A DNA stretch of 64,000 nt from Lepidodermella squamata (lineage: Eukaryota; Gastrotricha), in the NCBI GenBank assembly GCA_047495785.1, contig JBLDXI010000003.1, positions 1,860,001 to 1,924,000 on the forward strand, in the 5' to 3' direction. Within the stretch, counting starts at the first letter, position 1. Each line of letters begins with the position of its first letter. The notes below the pieces were generated by a model that saw only the letters and a list, made by a program, of their open reading frames with translations, made no database searches and was not told where the DNA came from. Both the position numbers and the translations under genes were made by a program. Of the stretch, positions 55,020 through 64,000 are shown piece by piece.

Positions 55020-57802
55020 TTAATGGCGGCGGGCAGCAAAAATCATCGAACGATGACGAGAATCCAATTTGAGAACCACTTCCTGATTCCGACTACGATT
55101 CCGATTCCAATCCTGATTCCGAATCCGAGTAGTTATGATAGGCTCATAACGGACAACTGGAATCAGCGGTTCGGCCGGCTGATCGACGACAACTGGTTGA
55201 TTCACGATCCTCTGCGATCCTCTGGCTAGCTGATCGCGCAACAGTTGCAAAACGAACTCGCGGCTTTCATCCGTCATCAGCGCATCATCGTAGATCCAAA
55301 TCTTGCGATAGCCGAGTTTAAATTGGTGAGATAGCGCCGCTGCTTGGCGGACTTGCTCGCGTGATTGAAGTAGCAACTTGGCGTAACGGTTTCGCCCATC
55401 CGATTGTCCAGGGTCTGCGTAAACTTGAACTTCGATGACCTATAAAAATAGGTTTAATAATAAAATCAGAATTTATCGAAGGAATATATCCTATTCATCC
55501 ATCAGAACTCTCTAACCAATTTATTTTAATTTAATTTATTTTAATTTTTTCAATTTTTTTTAACGAAGCTTCATGCTAATTTTGAATTTAAGCTTTCTAA
55601 AAATCGATATCCTGAAAATTATTTTGATTTTAGAATCGATATGGAACATCGATATCGTGAAAATCTCCGATTGGAAAAATTGATAAGTATCGGAAATCCT
55701 TATATCAAAAATCTGTGATTTTAAAAATTGATAATGGAAATCGATATTGTGGAAATCTTTATTTTAGAATCGATATCGGAAAACGACATTTGCTCTCCAG
55801 TCTTCGGCCTTTTATCTAAAAATTAAGAAATAAAATTTTGGAAAAATCTAGAAACAACCGTAAAAAAAATTGTAAAGTGTTCCACATCTACTAGCCTGAA
55901 TAAAATTCAAAATTGTTGAATTTTGTCATTAAATTCGATTCTATTTATTTATTTATTTATTTATGAGCATTAATATCCAAGGGATGTAGGACAGCTCAGC
56001 TGAAAAAGAAGCATGATTAGTACAATTAGATTCGACGTGAAGAGGTCATTATGTAGATATCAACAAAGAAAGTTAGGAAATTAGGAAAAAGACAATGACA
56101 TGCATACCAGTATAAAAATATCGTATTTAGACTCAACAAGGAATTAGAAATTAATCATCAGTAACGGTATTTACAATTTCACCGCTTGCCTCGATGACGT
56201 CACAACCTTCCTCAGTGTTTGCAGTAGGTTCAGACAGTAAATAATGATAAGTTAGGTTCCGGCATTGATCCGCGCTGGTAGCTAAGCGAATTTCGTTCGG
56301 CAAGCCATTCCAGAACGTGGCGCCACGGTATCGAAGGCATCGCATCGAAGTATCGGTCTTCACGCGAGGGACAACCAGCAGGTTGTTCGATGCATTTATG
56401 TTGACTTGCCTCCTTGTGACCCCAGCGGTTTTCTCTTGCAGTTTGAAGAACTCGGCTAAGGCAGCCGGTGCTTCGCCATTGATGCAGCGCCATATCATGG
56501 TTGCCAGATGAACTTTCCTTTTACCATCAAGGTCTAGCCATTTTAGCTTTTTCCTCAGAGATTCGATGTCATCGTTTTCATTCGCATGACAAATTATGCG
56601 AATGGCTTTGTCCTGTCGTCGTTGAAGGCGCTCTAAGTTAGTTTTTGCCGCTTGGGCTAGGACGCTGTCACAGTACATTAGGTGACAGAAGATGACACCA
56701 TTAGCCATCAATTTGAGGGTTCTTCGATCAAGGAATTTTACCGCAAATTTTAGAGCAAAGAGACCACCCCTGGTTTTGTTACCCACATGTTTGAGCTGTT
56801 CAGTGTGCAATAGTTTGTTGTCAATAATATAGCCCAGGACTTTGAGCGATGTGGTGATTTCAACTCTCGTATTTTCGATTTTGATGGAGATTTCTGGGGG
56901 AGGTGCATCGGGATCAGTGGCTATGATTATCATCTGCGACTTTTTTCCATTGACTAGTAAGCTATTTGCTGCTAACCAGTCACTCAACCGGTTGATGTCG
57001 GATTGAAGGCGATCCTGAAGGCGTTCAACGTTTTTATCTGACAAGTAAATAGTGGTGTCATCTGCGAATTGAGCTATTTTCGAATATATTGGAATCGAAG
57101 CCATTTCATTTACGTAGATGGTAAATAGCAATGGCCCTAGGACACTGCCCTGTGGTACGCCGAATTCCACCTTAGCTTTACTTGAGCGACTTTGGTTAAT
57201 TTCTACATACTGGTAACGATCACTGAGATAGTTTTCGATCAACTGAATAGCTGCCAGTTCAAATCCTGCACTAGCCAAGGACCTATAGATGCCTTCATGA
57301 TGTAGCGAGTCAAAGGCCTTGCTCAAGTCAATAGCTACTGCTGCGACTGTTTCCCTTTTTTCGTGCGAAATGTGCCAGTCTTCGGTGAGTTTTGCAAGGC
57401 AGCTGTCTGTTGAATGGAATTTGCGGAACCCAAACTGTGTAGGCGACAAGAACCTTGTTTCCGGCTTATTCTAATGCGAGTCCAAATATGTCGCTTTCAA
57501 AAACTTGATAATAAATCGCCATGTACCTGAATGGGAGGTGACAGCTTGCCGAACGCCCTCGTCAATGCTGTTATGTATTCGTGCCTTTTCATTGCGTAGT
57601 CAAGGTTGGCGATGAAAATCACGTTATGAGCTTCTGATTCGGCTCTGCTTAAATCTGGGAGGCTTCTGGCCAATGAACGTTCAGTCTCACGTAAGTTTGA
57701 TTCTCGGATGGTAACAAGGTTGTATTTATCCAAGGTAAACGACGGCATTGATTTTACCAAGGACTTTGTCAAAACATCGTTCCAAGCTGTTAACTGCTGC
57801 AT
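55020..57802 (-). CDS. Two-exon gene of unknown function with LINE-bearing intron
   Basis: Exons 57802-57527 and 55439-55020 join in phase 0 to 231 residues; the intron is 2087 bases. The junction is supported by a good donor (CAG/GTACAT), acceptor (TTTTTATAG) and continuous frame (SPPIQ to VIEVQVYADPGQ). The protein lacks a signal peptide. The first exon is charged and helical (RETERSLARSLPDLSRAESEAHN); the second contains YRKIWIYDDALMTDESREFVLQL, then an Arg/Asn/Pro-rich tail. I do not recognise the family. The large intron is explained by a retrotransposon insertion, so the gene has probably survived it, unless splicing is affected. Confidence 0.55.
55600..55800. repeat. Cluster of diverged ATCGATATCG-GAAAATC units
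   Basis: At least five partial units with ATCGATAT(C/T)G next to GGAAAATC or TTTTAGAATCGATATCGG. Similar single units occur near 22065-22125 and 47330-47400. It lies in the 55440-57526 intron, outside the LINE. Confidence 0.55.
55944..57478 (-). mobile_element. 5'-truncated non-LTR retrotransposon (LINE)
   Basis: On the minus strand it begins within the reverse transcriptase just before the QFGFR box and ends at an (AAAT)n tail (TTTATTTATTTATTTA at 55944-55966 on the plus strand). A 5' truncation and a simple-sequence 3' tail are the marks of target-primed reverse transcription. The sequence resembles CR1/Jockey-type LINEs. It sits inside the intron of the 55020-57802 gene, in the same orientation. 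Confidence 0.85.
56151..57449 (-). CDS. LINE reverse transcriptase, N-terminally truncated
   Basis: Open frame of about 430 residues with no own start codon. Reverse transcriptase boxes occur in order: QFGFRKFHST, AIDLSKAFDSLHH (catalytic Asp about residue 41), FGVPQGSVLGPLLF, QFADDTTIY (catalytic FADD about residues 128-131), the LKVLGYIID thumb motif and a Cys/His-poor C-terminal region typical of CR1/Jockey-type elements. The palm seems intact, but the endonuclease domain and 5' UTR are absent, so it cannot move on its own. Confidence 0.9.
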   Translation of the reverse strand: MSPTQFGFRKFHSTDSCLAKLTEDWHISHEKRETVAAVAIDLSKAFDSLHHEGIYRSLASAGFELAAIQLIENYLSDRYQYVEINQSRSSKAKVEFGVPQGSVLGPLLFTIYVNEMASIPIYSKIAQFADDTTIYLSDKNVERLQDRLQSDINRLSDWLAANSLLVNGKKSQMIIIATDPDAPPPEISIKIENTRVEITTSLKVLGYIIDNKLLHTEQLKHVGNKTRGGLFALKFAVKFLDRRTLKLMANGVIFCHLMYCDSVLAQAAKTNLERLQRRQDKAIRIICHANENDDIESLRKKLKWLDLDGKRKVHLATMIWRCINGEAPAALAEFFKLQEKTAGVTRRQVNINASNNLLVVPRVKTDTSMRCLRYRGATFWNGLPNEIRLATSADQCRNLTYHYLLSEPTANTEEGCDVIEASGEIVNTVTDD

Positions 57803-58678
57803 AGTCGTAACTTAAATCGAATTTCTACGTCGAGGTAATAAGAAATAAAATTGAAAATGACCCAACAGATATCCAATCATAGTAGGTTAAATCCTCGCAA
57901 AAATCTCTGAAAAAGAAGTAAAGCAGTTCGAAAGATTCTATCAAAGTTAAAAAATAATGAAATGAGTGATCACTCTTTTGAGTTTTGGGCGATTTTTTAG
58001 AGAATCGTCATTCATTGAAAGGAGAGTCGCGTGCCGTTTTCGAGCTCGTCGTTACAACTTACAATAAATTGATAACAAAAAAATGAAAATCTGATCGGTC
58101 GCAATTCCAATTAATTGTGAACTTTTCATCAAAAGAATGCAGAATAATCTTGGGCCGTCGATTAGTTCAATTAAACCCCTGAAAATCGAAACATTTATTC
58201 AGCATTCAGCTTTTCTGAAATCATCATAAAAGAAATTGGTACCTAATTAAAATACCTAGATGTAACCAAATTAAAATTCTACAAATTCTGATTTCGGACG
58301 ATTTCGGAATTTCGACTTTGAAAATCCGTAGAAAATTGAAATTTGATGAATTATTGATCGCCCTTTTGAGGAATATTGCTTTTCGATTTATAGTTAACAG
58401 TATAATTTATTTCAGCTGAATTAGGTTTCGTGGTCTGTCTTATAGGTTTCAGATTTTTAGTATTTTGAAATTGACAGTGCCGGCATTTGTATTCACTCAA
58501 AGTGTCACCTGAGAAGCTATGCTGGTTTACATAATTCTAGTCAGTATTAGCGTGAATTATTGCAAACTGACAACTAGTAAAAATGCTGTGAGAATAAAGC
58601 AACGCAAACGATTTCAATCAATGTTTATCACGGGGGTCTAATTTTTCTCTTTCACAGAGATTTTGGGTCCGTGTGGAT
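57803..58678. other. Intergenic region
   Basis: AT-rich, no supported gene or repeat. Confidence 0.45.
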
Positions 58679-59005
58679 TCAAACCGGGTATACCACGATT
58701 TCTGCAACTGGGAGCAGCCCAGGGGTGGCCCGTCTCAGAATAACGTAACGTCCATAAGCTGGCTGCAGACAGAACATCTCATATGGTCGACTCGCATAGC
58801 GGTAATCGAATTCCATTAGGGGTAGGACGACGTCGCACAGCTGACTGGTTGCTGTAATATTGGTTAGGGAGCTTCCGACTCGCAGCTCGGTGTTTGTCAA
58901 ACTGTAGCCATAACGATCAGCTGCGACGTAGACTAACACCCTTGATACAACACTGGCCACTGGCCAAGCCCATATCGAAAGCTATCCACATTTCTGCTGA
59001 CGGAT
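58679..59005 (-). pseudogene. Duplicated last exon of the right-hand lectin gene, frameshifted
   Basis: Equivalent to the exon at 59630-59949 (over 80 percent similar, same acceptor AG and same stop context), but 327 instead of 320 bases. The 7 extra bases are a tandem copy of GGCCAGT (plus-strand ACTGGCC at 58952-58958 and 58959-58965), which shifts the frame right after the codons for DMGLAS. It lies downstream of the intact exon and is probably unused. Confidence 0.8.
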
Positions 59006-59629
59006 CTGTGAAAATGGGTAGTAAGACGAGGCCATTTGTATAAAGGTTGAGCATGCTAGGTTATGCATAATATCTGGGGTATACTGTGGACCCACGAAAC
59101 AGACGGACGAATGAACCCTTTTTTGCTGGCCTGACATGAGCGTAAAATTTCTTGGGAGTATTTCTTTTTCGTGAAGCCTTTTTCTTAGTGAAGCCAATCA
59201 GGTAAATTCAGATTTATGCAGATGGCTCAGATGATTTTTCAGCCGCATTATCTTCACAGGCCACTTGCATTGTGGGGTCATAGAGAAAAAAATGACCAGA
59301 GTAAGCACTCAAGCTAAAATATTGATCTCCATTATTATAGAAGTGCGTTCTCAAAACGGATCTCCGTTTTCTACCAAATTTTGCATGCCTATAGAACGCG
59401 AGCTGCGAGGTCATTTTTTCTCTATGTGTGGGGTATTGTGAAATCTATCGCGATTCTATTTTATTTTTAATCGGAGGGAATTGGTGACAACGTCATACTG
59501 CTAGGATGGATGCTACATCAAGTTACCGCAATTATTGCTAATTGTACATCACGGTGAAGTAATTATTAAAAAAATGACTTGTTTTGGTTTCACTGGGTTT
59601 GCGTTTCAGTTTTTTCGCTCTTATTGCAT
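59006..59629. other. Spacer between intact and duplicated last exons
   Basis: No coding similarity to the lectin gene and no other gene supported. Confidence 0.5.
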
Positions 59630-62600
59630 TCAAACTGGGTAAACAATGATTTCGGCCACCGGTAGTAATCCAGGAATTGCCCTCCTTAAAATCACGTAAC
59701 GCCCGTAAGCCGGCTGCAGGCAGAACAGCTCGTAAGGACGACTTGCATATCGATAGTCGAATTCCATCAAGGGTAGCACTACATCGCACAGTTGGCTAGT
59801 TGTTGTAATTTTAACCAGCGAATTTCCGACCCGCAGTTCAGTGTTCGTCAAACTGTAACCGTATCGATCCGTAGCAATGTAGACTAACACTCTGGATACT
59901 ACACTTGCCAGTCCCATGTCGACAGCTATCCACATTTCAGCAGTAGGATCTGGTGAAGGAAGAGCAAATGGTAATATCTCGACTCAAAAGTTAAGCAAAA
60001 TCAAACCTATGACGTATCCTCTCGCAAGTTGGTAGCGATAACCCGCAGTAAAAGAACCATTAGAAGTGACATCGACCACATTTCCGATCGCGGTATCAAT
60101 CGACATCGGTAAACTCCATGGTAACGGACCAGACGTAGCCACCGAAGGATTCCACCCGTGGAATTCGCCAATAAAGCTGATGCCGCAATACAGAATATTC
60201 GTAACCCCATGATAGAAGCCGGGAATGTCTCCGTTGCTCACATTCATGGCATCAGAAGCACTGAATTCTCTGTAAAATATTAAGTATAACCAAGGCTATA
60301 AGGTGGACGTTGATGCTAACAGGTATCTCCGGCGCAGTGCGCCACTTGGTGCATGAATAGGAATGTTCAGACTTGATTTCAGCTGCATCGAAGTGCTGCT
60401 CAAGTTTTGATAATTATGCAAATAGCATGTCCCTGGGGTGGCCATAGAGGTACCAAATTGCCGACGTCGAGAGAGAACGATTGTTCTCATGACCAGCTCC
60501 CATTGGACGACTGATCCGGTGCAGGATGATGGAGGCGTGGTTCTTGCCATTCCAGCCGGAACTTGATCGTGGAAATCACTGCTTGGCATCTCGAAGGGTG
60601 GAACTACAGCAGAGCCAATAGTGCATACTTGGCCTGCGAAAAAGTTGGAGCAGCAGAGCGAAAGGGTATGAACGTTGGTCTTACCTGTGGATGAAGCTTC
60701 GTTTGCAGCCGTAACGCCATCAGTCGCTCTGTGCTTCGTCCGCTCAGCTGAAGCATGCGAATTGGGTGCTAAGATGACTTTTCTATTTAGTGCGAAGTTG
60801 ATAGCTGAAAGAAATCGTTAGAGCTATAAATTTACTATAGCAAAAATTTTTACATGGGCTGTTATATGCCTCGACTTGGCAAATGTCAAAACCAACGTTC
60901 TTATAGGCAGACAGAATTGTAAGGTACCGGCCAGGATTCGAGTATGGATTCACGGTTAGCCTTATTGGCTCTCGGTCCATGAGCTCCCCTTGGATTATCG
61001 TTCTTGCTATTCTAGGATTCGTCAGAGCTGAAGCCGCATTTGTCACTGTATTGTTCCCAAATGTCACATCGATTGCTGGAAAAGAAGCATCCATGTCTTC
61101 AAGAGCGCAGCCGTAAATTCTGACTGCCAGAGCGATATTACCGTTCGCGTAGCCAGTCGGATATATTCGCATGAAACGGCCAACGAGAGGATTTCGAAGA
61201 GGTACCTCTACAATCGTGGTTTTGTCAGTATTTGCCGCGAAATTCTGAACAAAACCATTCTCGCTCTTCAACATAAGCCATTGATTGTTGTCGAAGCTGT
61301 AGCCTAGACGAAATCGAGTGACCCAGCCAGGTTTCGAGCATGTATCGTTACTCCCTCGCGTTTGCAGCCTTGTGACTCTGGCAATGTACCCAAAGGTGAT
61401 TTGCATGAAGATTTCGTTTATCGACTCGAATGGGTCAGTAATGGTGAATGACCATAAGCCCCCAGCCTCGATCAAGCTTGACTTAAAGCTATTGCAGTTA
61501 GCGTCAAAGTGGCTGACTGTGATTGCATCGTAGACTGTCGAGTAAATCAGACGGCGGTTGCAGGTTCGAACTGTTAAAACAGAGTGAATCATAGGCGAAA
61601 CGTTCATAATTCTCTGAACCTTTGCAGCCTTTAAATCCGAATCGAGCTGCTGCCACGCCGTTGACAGTTACGGGCTCGAAAATGATGTAACGTGCTCGTA
61701 CTGGAAACGGCAACCGGTTTTCGACAACAGTGTTACGATCGTAGTTTCCACCAAAAATCTTAGGAACAATGTGCGATGCTAAAGATAAATGGGATGATTT
61801 CATGAGCTCAAAAATACCATGTCAGCTCCATTCGGGTCTTTTATTCTGTACGTATCATCCCTGAAATTTGTGGCCAAGTTCGGACCGGAGTACACTTTGA
61901 GCGTGAAGGAAGTGACCCATTCATTCGCACTTGGGTTCCCCGATGTAAGAATCGACCTGATTTCAAAATCGTGATTAAATGATATCTCGAAATTTCCGCC
62001 ACTTCGCCAGAAACCTGAAATAGCGAAATTAATTAGTAAAACAGATGATTCAGGCGCGAAAGCATACAAGGGCTGTCTATAGATGGCTGTTGGCTACTAC
62101 TGCACGGGTTTGGTAGCGACATTGTTATCCAGTCGTCCATTTGGGTCAATTGATATTCACAGGGGCTTGGAGAAACTAAAAATCACAAAAATTGGAGGGT
62201 CATTCCTAGAATCCTAAAAAGCTAACTTTCAATTTTCGAAGGGCAGCCATTCATCACATGCTGGATCGCATTGCTGTTCATTGTGAAGTTGAAGACATAA
62301 AAACAGCTGGTAGCATGACCAGGCGAGCCACCTCCAACGTAATCAGTGCCGCCGATGCGATAACCTGTGGTCGTCGACATATCCGCACAATTTGCATTTA
62401 TTGTTGTTGCAACCGATATTCCGTTAACGACGAGTTGCAATGTCGCAGTGACGTTATCGTATGCCATGGCATAGTGATTCCATGTACTCAGAACTATAGC
62501 ATTGCTCCATGAAACTTGGAAGGTTCCTCCACCAGGGCATTGAAACTGGCCGATACTATGAGACGAAAGAATTTGTACCTAAAATTGAACCTCAATGTAG

Positions 62601-64000
62601 CATAAACTTACAATATCCGGCCAGTTGTGATTGAGAATAGTATGTGTGGAATGCCAGCAGCAGTTTTTGTTGCTAGAACGTAAGATGTGCTGGAAGGTGT
62701 GTTGTAAAGCCAAATCCACTGCATAACCGTGAAAGCCCCCGTTCTCAGCATTTGGCTAGTCTGGCTGATACCGTTTGGTTGATAGATAACTGCCCCACTC
62801 GGGAAACCATGTGACCGCATTGGTTTAGAGACAGAGTCTGCCCAAAATGTAGAGGGACCAGCGAAAGAAATTTGATCGACTGATGTAGCTGCTGGTTCGT
62901 CTGTAAACCACTGCGTCCAGCGGTAAACCCTGTCAGTTATTTGTCCACGTTACAACAGGCCGGAGTCCATAAATCGGGCATCGTGAGATCTGCTGAATCT
63001 CTCGACTCGTCAAAGCTTGGCTGTAAATCTGAACACACGCAACGCGATCGTTCAGTGTCAATGTCGAGGGCGATGGCAAAGCTCCGATTCTGAACTGCCC
63101 CGAAGTTTCGAGCTCACAGCCTTGTGGTAGCTGCCTCAACATTGCGAGATTAGCCTCATGATAGACAGCAAACTGGCCTGTTGCGTAGTGGTAGGTGATA
63201 GCGATATGGCGCAGGCGTTGGATAGTCGCAAGTCTAGAGGTCATGTTGGCACGAAAAACCCCAGTATAAGCCATATTGCGGCAAGTCACGGTGAAGTTGA
63301 ACAGGCCGTCTTTACACGTGACCCCCAAAGAGTAAGCCGGGGGTGAAGCTGTAGGGTGAAGGTAGCCAAGAACTGCCTGGGTCGTAGTTTGAGTCTGGCA
63401 CATGACGTAGAAACTGATAGTCAAAGCGAACGGTGACACAAGCTCGCCATTCGAGTTGGAATTGGACACAAATGAGTTGCTATCGCCATTGAAAATCATC
63501 GCTGAATTCGGGTACTTGTTATTCTCGGCTCCAGTCAGGAAACTTCCAATCTGAACACTACTGCCCTGAGTTGCATTGATCGACGATCCCATGTAGTCGT
63601 TGAGTCGATATTTTGAATCCATTGGCCAGAAAACAACAGGGTTAGGCACTGAAACAAAAAATCGAATGCTTAATTACTTCAAAGCCTGTCGTAATGAATC
63701 ACATTGCCAAGGGCAGAGCATAGCATCGTCCATTTCGCTTTTAGTGAGGATTCGATTGTACAATTGGACACAGGCGATTCTCCGCTCCATCAATCTCAGG
63801 CTGTCAGCAATCCAAGGCCCGAATGATATTGATGTATCAGTGTAAATATTGCTTGAGTAAGTAGCAGGGATGTCGCCAGCTCCAACAACTACGCCATTCG
63901 CCATAATATAGTAGGACGCTAAACAAAATAATTAAGCAAATCGTGTGATTCTGTCAGATCTAACGAACATCTTGCGCGATCGAATACCCATCCAATAAAA
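59630..64000 (-). CDS. Large secreted multidomain lectin-like protein, paralogue; partial, with a frameshift
   Basis: Continues beyond the right edge; the stop is at 59630. From 64000 downwards it matches the C-terminal two thirds of the 2249-9279 protein exon for exon: end of LamG 1 (63984-63680, FDRAR then YYIMANGVVVGAGD), LamG 2 (63649-62950), LamG 3 (62930-62230), a short Cys segment, F5/8C (62020-61600), F5/8C (61560-61110), galactose-binding segments and the last exon 59949-59630. Introns are again about 50 bases. Four extra bases (TTAT/TATT within 62937-62942) shift the frame at the end of LamG 2, where the paralogue reads straight on from TWTTD to YRW; the frame is otherwise conserved. 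So this is either a recent pseudogene, a null allele or a sequence error. Confidence 0.7.

Overview
The window reads as nuclear DNA of a small-bodied invertebrate animal with a compact genome. Most genes carry spliceosomal GT-AG introns of only about 45-60 bases, AATAAA poly(A) signals follow several genes, the two tRNA genes are of eukaryotic type, and the protein families are metazoan: F5/8C (discoidin), LamG, PAN and CUB domains, a MACPF protein and Cys-loop ligand-gated channels. I cannot name the species. A small invertebrate with tiny introns, such as an appendicularian or a nematode-like animal, would fit; this is inference. Almost every recognised protein has a signal peptide, membrane segment or GPI-type tail, so the region is rich in extracellular and surface proteins.

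Layout. 0.5-2.1 kb: a type II membrane protein with a DxD motif (putative glycosyltransferase). 2.2-9.3 kb (minus): a giant secreted multidomain lectin (PAN, F5/8C, fucolectin-like, LamG); a paralogue runs off the right end (59.6-64 kb), with a frameshift and a tandem, broken copy of its last exon beside it. 10.4-13.3 kb: a Ser-rich protein, tRNA-Thr, tRNA-Gly and a DUF4419-like protein. 14.2-16.2 kb: two very basic secreted Ser/Lys/Arg proteins with matching gene structure. 16.6-23.2 kb: a plus-strand cluster of small secreted proteins that share a C-x9-C core and, in three members, a C-terminal WAR..A..IM.G motif; I do not recognise this family.

24.2-37.9 kb is a duplicated block: a two-repeat cysteine-rich secreted protein with two decayed copies, two intact Cys-loop channel genes of identical exon plan, a third broken channel gene of another type, fragments of the last C-x9-C gene, a dead reverse transcriptase fragment, an intronless MACPF membrane protein and a small secreted Cys protein. 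38.4-46.5 kb: an AsnB-type asparagine synthetase, a MITE with TAA target duplications, a GPI-anchored GH17-like protein that has lost the general acid/base Glu, and two CUB proteins. 46.5-52.5 kb is gene-poor and holds repeats and a large foldback element. 52.5-53.9 kb: a PQQ-type beta-propeller with a GPI-like tail. 55.0-57.8 kb: a two-exon gene of unknown function whose intron carries a 5'-truncated LINE.

Typical introns here are about 50 bases, and most of the much longer ones contain a mobile element, an inverted repeat or unexplained extra sequence. Gene models below join exons by reading splice sites and frame by eye; no search was run.
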